A stretch of DNA of 46,986 bases from Bacteroidales bacterium UBA4788 (GTDB lineage: Bacteria; Bacteroidota; Bacteroidia; Bacteroidales; VadinHA17), in assembly GCA_002402965.1 (NCBI GenBank), contig DHGW01000048.1, forward strand, positions 1,239-48,224. Direction: 5' to 3'. Positions 43,181-46,986 of the stretch are shown in pieces; the first letter of the stretch is position 1, and the number at the start of each line of letters is the position of its first letter. Made by a program: the position numbers and the translations under genes. Under the pieces are notes generated by a model. That model was not told the DNA's origin and ran no database searches. It saw only the letters and a list, made by a program, of their open reading frames with translations.

Positions 43181-44056
43181 CTACACCGGTCTTTTGTATT
43201 TCCACCTTCGATGGCTCCACAGCCAGTATTCAGGTTTTTCTCTTATAATCTTCTCGAGCATTGCTGCATAGCGTGCTGTGATTGCATTGGGCGCCTCCTC
43301 CCTGGGGTGTTCTGAGATGAGACTATACTCAAGCTCGTAAAACCCCCTCTTTTTCTTGATTATATGCATGAAGATGACAGGCATGTCATACTTCACCGCC
43401 ACCTTCTCCGCACCCCGGTAAAAGCCAGTATCCTGGTTGAGGAAGGTGGTCCAGTATGAGATGTCATCCCTGGGAGGTGTCTGGTCGCCAATGAATCCTG
43501 AGAGCGTCAGTATCTTTTCGCTTCTGCACTTCACCAGGTCCCTGATTATGTGGCTCATTGGAGTGATGGAGACTCCGAACCTTGACCTCAACCTGAACAT
43601 GAAACGGTCAAAGTCTTTGTTTTTCAGTGGCTTATAGATTGTGATTGCCTTGTGCCTGGCGAAGAGCTGCATGGACGAGAACCACTCCCAGTTGTTGTAG
43701 TGGCTGGAGAGGGCCACCACATCGAGTCCTTCACTGTAAAAGCGGTCGGTAAGAGAGGTATCAGGCACGAAGAAGCGCCGTTTCATCTGTTCAGGCGTCA
43801 GGTGCATGGCCTTGAGAGTCTCAAAGAACATGTCAGTGAGATGCCTGTAGAATCTTTTCTCTAGCCGTTTGCGTTCCCGGGGGCTTTTTTCCGGGAAGGC
43901 GTTTCTGAGGTTCTTCTCAATAACTTTTCGCCTGAACCTTACAAGGTGATACATTACGGGGCACATCAGGTCGGAGAGAAGGAACAGAATCCTCATTGGG
44001 AGCAGGGTTATGGCGTAGCTCAGGGCAACGAATATATAATAGCCTGCACGTTTCAT
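43181..44056 (-). CDS. Lipid A acyltransferase, LpxL/HtrB-like
   Basis: The 291-residue protein has an N-terminal membrane anchor (YIFVALSYAITLLPMRILFL) and the LpxL/HtrB pattern: VIEKNLRNAFPEKSPRERKR, the catalytic HX4E motif in LSSHYNNWEW, IYKPLKNKDFDRFMFRLRSR, and FIGDQTPPRDD. It adds a secondary acyl chain to lipid A at the inner membrane from acyl carrier protein. The chain and position cannot be predicted. Its start overlaps the mtaB stop by 4 bases, so the genes are translationally coupled. Confidence 0.92.
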   Translation of the reverse strand: MKRAGYYIFVALSYAITLLPMRILFLLSDLMCPVMYHLVRFRRKVIEKNLRNAFPEKSPRERKRLEKRFYRHLTDMFFETLKAMHLTPEQMKRRFFVPDTSLTDRFYSEGLDVVALSSHYNNWEWFSSMQLFARHKAITIYKPLKNKDFDRFMFRLRSRFGVSITPMSHIIRDLVKCRSEKILTLSGFIGDQTPPRDDISYWTTFLNQDTGFYRGAEKVAVKYDMPVIFMHIIKKKRGFYELEYSLISEHPREEAPNAITARYAAMLEKIIREKPEYWLWSHRRWKYKRPV

Positions 44057-45360
44057 TCCCGGGTTGTTTGTATAAGTTCACAATGCATTGTTGCATCGTC
44101 ACGCAGGGTTGTAAGCCTGACCGGCTGGATTGATCCAGGGAGGCCTTTCTGCCATGGGGTCAGCACTCTGATATAGTTGTCTGTGAATCCGGTCACCATG
44201 CCATCAGCGCCTCGCTTTTCGAAAAGCACCTCGTGCACCTGTCCCGAGGCGTTGTTCATGAATTTCATACGCCGGCTTTCTGACAGTTCGATCAGGTGCC
44301 TGCTGCGTTTCTCCTTTTCCTGTTTACTCACCTTGCCGGGCATATCGGCTGCCGGTGTGCCAGGTCTTGGTGAATAGGCGAAGACATGGAGGTAGGAAAG
44401 AGGAAGACTGTCGAGGAAGCTGTAGGTGTCTGCATGATCCTCTTCCGTCTCCCCTGGAAAACCGACAATCACATCGGCCCCTATCCCGGCATGCGGCATT
44501 TTATCCTTTATCTTCAGGATCCTGTCACGGAACACCTCCCTGCGATACCGGCGTTTCATCAGACCCAGTATCCTGTCGCTTCCGCTCTGCAACGGCATGT
44601 GAATATGTGGCAGTATTATTTTTTCTGCTGCGATAAGATCAATAATGGGGTCACTTACCAGGTTGGGTTCTATGGATGAGAGTCTCAGTCTCTGCAGTCC
44701 GTTAACCTTCACCAGCTGCCTGAGAAGTTGTTCCAGTGTCTCCCCGGTACTCTTCCCGAAATCGCCCACATTCACTCCAGTGAGCACAATCTCCCTGACA
44801 CCCGATGCGACAATTTTTTCTGCTTCGGCTGTTATTTCGGCTATGAACGGGTTTCTGCTCCCGCCTCTGGCCAGGGGAACCGCGCAATATGAACAGTGGT
44901 AGTCACATCCGTCCTGAACCTTCAGGAATGACCGCGTCCGGTCTCCGGCTGACCATGAGGCCATGAATCCCTCAGTGTCAACTCTTTCACATGAATGTAT
45001 CTCCGGTACGCGATGCTTTTCAATATTATTAATGTATGAGGCGATGTCGAATTTCTCATAGGTGCCAAGCACCAGGTCCACACCCTCGATGGCAGCGGCT
45101 TCTTCCTGCCTGAGCTGGGCATAGCAGCCCACCACGGCAATGAAGGCATCAGGATTTCGATGGACGAACTTCCGTACGGCCTGCCTGCATTTACGGTCAG
45201 CTGCATCAGTGACTGTACATGTGTTGATCACATATATATCAGCATGACTGTCAGGCGATACCCTCTCGAACTTATCCTCCGGGAAGGTCCGTGCGATAGT
45301 GGAAGTTTCGGCAAAATTAAGCTTGCATCCCAGTGTATGAAACGCTACTTTTATCTTCAA
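44053..45360 (-). CDS. mtaB: tRNA t6A37 methylthiotransferase MtaB
   Basis: MtaB converts t6A to ms2t6A at position 37 of tRNAs reading ANN codons. The 435-residue protein has the N-terminal cluster cysteines Cys12, Cys48 and Cys79 (TLGCKLNFAETS, VINTCTV, VVGCYAQ), the radical SAM motif Cys152-x3-Cys156-x2-Cys159 (CDYHCSYC), HMPLQSGSDRILGLMKRRY, and a TRAM-like C-terminus. TLGCKLNF marks MtaB rather than MiaB or RimO. The start is TTG at 45360: family members begin at this residue and no ATG or GTG is available in frame upstream. It heads a four-gene overlapping group and follows phoH by 48 bases. Confidence 0.93.
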   Translation of the reverse strand: MKIKVAFHTLGCKLNFAETSTIARTFPEDKFERVSPDSHADIYVINTCTVTDAADRKCRQAVRKFVHRNPDAFIAVVGCYAQLRQEEAAAIEGVDLVLGTYEKFDIASYINNIEKHRVPEIHSCERVDTEGFMASWSAGDRTRSFLKVQDGCDYHCSYCAVPLARGGSRNPFIAEITAEAEKIVASGVREIVLTGVNVGDFGKSTGETLEQLLRQLVKVNGLQRLRLSSIEPNLVSDPIIDLIAAEKIILPHIHMPLQSGSDRILGLMKRRYRREVFRDRILKIKDKMPHAGIGADVIVGFPGETEEDHADTYSFLDSLPLSYLHVFAYSPRPGTPAADMPGKVSKQEKEKRSRHLIELSESRRMKFMNNASGQVHEVLFEKRGADGMVTGFTDNYIRVLTPWQKGLPGSIQPVRLTTLRDDATMHCELIQTTRE

Positions 45361-45408
45361 TACTAATAGGTTACTGTTCCGGCTGTAAAAATAGTTAAAA
45401 AAGTTGGT

Positions 45409-46746
45409 CTAAAGCAGTCTGCTGGCGAGTTCCGCGAGGAAGCTCCTTTCACCCTTCACAAGGTGAACATGCGCGAAGAGGTCGAGGCCCTTCATCTTGT
45501 CTGACAGGTAGCTCAGTCCGTTCGATCCGGAGTCAAGATAGGGTGAGTCGATCTGTTCTATATCACCAGTGAAGATCATTTTTGTCCCCTCTCCGGCCCT
45601 GGTGATTATTGTTTTCACCTCGTGGGGGGTGAGGTTCTGCGCCTCGTCAACGATGAAGAAGATGTTTGAAAGGCTTCGTCCCCTGATATATGCCAGTGGA
45701 GTGATCACCAGTTTCTCATCTTTGATCATATCGTTAATACGTATGAACTCAGGGCTCTGGGCGCTGAAGCGATGCTTGATGACCGTCAGGTTATCAAATA
45801 GCGGTTGCATGTAGGGGTCCATCTTCTCCTTCACATCGCCGGGAAGGAATCCCATATCACGGTTGGCAAGCGGCACGATTGGCCTTGCCAGGAATATCTG
45901 CTTATAGCGCTTATGCTGGTGAAGTGCAGCAGCCAGGGCCAGAAGGGTCTTCCCGGTGCCGGCCTTTCCGGTGAGAGAGACGAGCTGGATATCCGGGTTG
46001 CACAGTACGTCGAGCGCGAAAGTCTGCTCGGCGTTGCGCGGGTCAATGCCGTAGGTGGTCTGCTTGAGTACCCTGACCAGCATTTTCGTTGCAGGATCAT
46101 AGTGCGCCAGGGCGCTTGAATTGCTGTTGCGCAGTATGAAAAAATGATGCCCGGTCTCCTGATCCTTGACTTTCAGCTCCGAAGCGGGAACGCCATCCGG
46201 CTGCTCATAGAGCTTATTGATAAGCGCATGGTCAATATTCTCTATTATTTTGATACCCTTGTAGAGATCATCAAGATTGGCAACCTTGTCATTCTGGTAG
46301 TCTTCGGCCATGACGCCAACAGACTTAGCCTTCATCCTGAGATTGATGTCCTTTGTTATCAGGATAACCTTCTTGTCTTTATTATCCTGTGTGACAAAGT
46401 CGGCTATTGCCAGTATACGGTGATCAGGAGTTCTCTCCGGGAAGGATTCGGAGACCCTGTCTGAAAACTGTTTACCGGTCTCGATATGGAGTGTTCCCAG
46501 CTTGTCGCCCAGAGGGATGGGGCCTGTGAGAAGCATGTCGCCCGCAATCTTGTCGAGCTCGCGGGTGAACTCCCGCGCATGGAAATTGATCATGTCATTG
46601 CCGCGCTTGAACTTGTCAAGCTCCTCAAGCACCACGATGGGGATGACCACATCGTTCTCCTCAAAATTGTAAATGCATGTGTAGTCATGCAGTAACACAT
46701 TCGTGTCGAGAATAAAAATCTTCTTTTCCTTTTTCTTTTTCGCCAT
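45409..46746 (-). CDS. phoH: PIN-PhoH ATPase (PhoH2-type)
   Basis: The 445-residue protein joins an N-terminal PIN RNase domain (KIFILDTNVLLHD with acidic Asp14, IVVLEELDKFKRG, ILAIADFV, VILITKDINLRMKAKS) to a C-terminal PhoH ATPase (Walker A GKAGTGKT at residues 260-267, Walker B FFIVDEAQNLTP, MIFTGDIEQIDSPY). PIN-PhoH proteins have been reported as RNA helicase/RNases. The Lys-rich start is normal for the family. A -7 element lies about 50 bases upstream, divergent from folC. Confidence 0.93.
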   Translation of the reverse strand: MAKKKKEKKIFILDTNVLLHDYTCIYNFEENDVVIPIVVLEELDKFKRGNDMINFHAREFTRELDKIAGDMLLTGPIPLGDKLGTLHIETGKQFSDRVSESFPERTPDHRILAIADFVTQDNKDKKVILITKDINLRMKAKSVGVMAEDYQNDKVANLDDLYKGIKIIENIDHALINKLYEQPDGVPASELKVKDQETGHHFFILRNSNSSALAHYDPATKMLVRVLKQTTYGIDPRNAEQTFALDVLCNPDIQLVSLTGKAGTGKTLLALAAALHQHKRYKQIFLARPIVPLANRDMGFLPGDVKEKMDPYMQPLFDNLTVIKHRFSAQSPEFIRINDMIKDEKLVITPLAYIRGRSLSNIFFIVDEAQNLTPHEVKTIITRAGEGTKMIFTGDIEQIDSPYLDSGSNGLSYLSDKMKGLDLFAHVHLVKGERSFLAELASRLL

Positions 46747-46795
46747 AACGGATTTGTTTAGAGGGCCTCATCTCCGGCGCAGATGCAACCGGTGA

Positions 46796-46803
46796 CAAAG
46801 ATA
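46796..46803 (-). promoter_or_regulatory. Putative -7 element of phoH
   Basis: The minus strand reads TATCTTTG, matching TAnnTTTG, 50 bases before the phoH ATG. No -33 TTG at standard distance. Confidence 0.4.
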
Positions 46804-46836
46804 GCCTGACCGCATTTTAAGGAGACGCTCTTTTTG

Positions 46837-46844
46837 TAAATTTG
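46837..46844 (+). promoter_or_regulatory. Putative -7 element of folC
   Basis: TAAATTTG matches TAnnTTTG, 26 bases before the folC ATG. The -33 region has a T-run but no TTG. Confidence 0.45.
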
Positions 46845-46870
46845 CAAACAACAGCAAAAAGGTTATCAAC

Positions 46871-46986
46871 ATGACATATACCGAGACCGTCGAATATCTG
46901 TTCAGCCTGCTGCCGGCATACCACCGGGTTGGGAAGCCGGCTTACAAGGGCAATCTTGACAATACTCTCGAGCTTGACCGGTGTTT
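46871..46986 (+). CDS. folC: Folylpolyglutamate/dihydrofolate synthase, 5' part
   Basis: Only the first 38 codons are inside the window: YTETVEYLFSLLPAYHRVG then AYKGNLDNTLELDRCF. This is the characteristic start of FolC in Bacteroidota, which adds glutamate to dihydropteroate and folates. The P-loop and catalytic parts lie beyond the edge, so the call rests on the N-terminal pattern alone. It diverges from phoH, with -7 elements for both in the 124-base gap. Confidence 0.8.
   Translation, partial: MTYTETVEYLFSLLPAYHRVGKPAYKGNLDNTLELDRC

Overview
The window comes from a member of the Bacteroidota, most likely a Bacteroidales/Marinilabiliales-type anaerobe of intermediate GC content. The evidence is type IX secretion (T9SS) genes (porU, porV, a PorP/SprF-type protein, gldJ), a protein with a T9SS C-terminal sorting domain, Bacteroidota-typical lipoprotein and DUF6048/DUF6452-like genes, and repeated promoter elements of the Bacteroidota type (TTG, 19-21 nt, TAnnTTTG). 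There is no phage, IS element, CRISPR array or rRNA. Most of the window is ordinary chromosomal housekeeping sequence with a few odd loci.

Layout. 1-2.2 kb: tRNA-Ser(CGA) with its terminator, a possible 50-codon ORF with its own terminator, then a mosaic in which the start of an SRPBCC/AHSA1-type gene runs in frame into the middle of an RsgA GTPase gene, which runs out of frame into an isochorismatase-type hydrolase; next to it is a tiny protein that is almost only signal peptide plus T9SS sorting domain. 2.3-8.8 kb: a lipoprotein Dcp-type dipeptidase, an SLC12-like transporter, an RlmN-family radical SAM enzyme and a PAS-LuxR regulator. 8.77-8.96 kb: a palindrome, a good promoter and a structured, terminated segment without a gene, a candidate small RNA. 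8.9-16.8 kb, minus strand: aminotransferase, glycosyltransferase, three tandem TPR/PD40 beta-propeller paralogues with three different C-termini, and a GNAT acetyltransferase.

17-25 kb: recR, a sodium/solute symporter, a DUF6452/DUF6048-like envelope pair, a long-chain acyl-CoA ligase and alaS. 25.3-29.7 kb: two membrane-anchored M23 peptidases; the second heads an operon with a MerR regulator, a Nif3 protein and a coiled-coil zinc-ribbon protein. 29.8-31.8 kb: urocanate hydratase. 31.9-41 kb: the T9SS block, with porU-porV-ispF on the minus strand diverging from porP/sprF-gldJ-murF on the plus strand. 41-46.9 kb: a tight minus-strand group (mtaB, LpxL-like acyltransferase, glycosyltransferase, metallophosphoesterase), phoH with an N-terminal PIN domain, and the first codons of folC, cut by the window edge.

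How the parts fit. Much of the window serves the cell envelope: T9SS cargo maturation (PorU cleaves sorting domains, PorV shuttles cargo, GldJ and PorP/SprF-type proteins support the machine), peptidoglycan (MurF, M23 peptidases, a SPOR domain) and lipid A or surface glycan synthesis. The TPR/PD40 trio resembles the T9SS protein PorE but replaces its peptidoglycan-binding OmpA domain with a SPOR domain in one copy and a C-terminal membrane anchor in another. It is the best candidate here for an undescribed envelope complex. All function calls rest on motifs and family resemblance read by eye; no database search was made.
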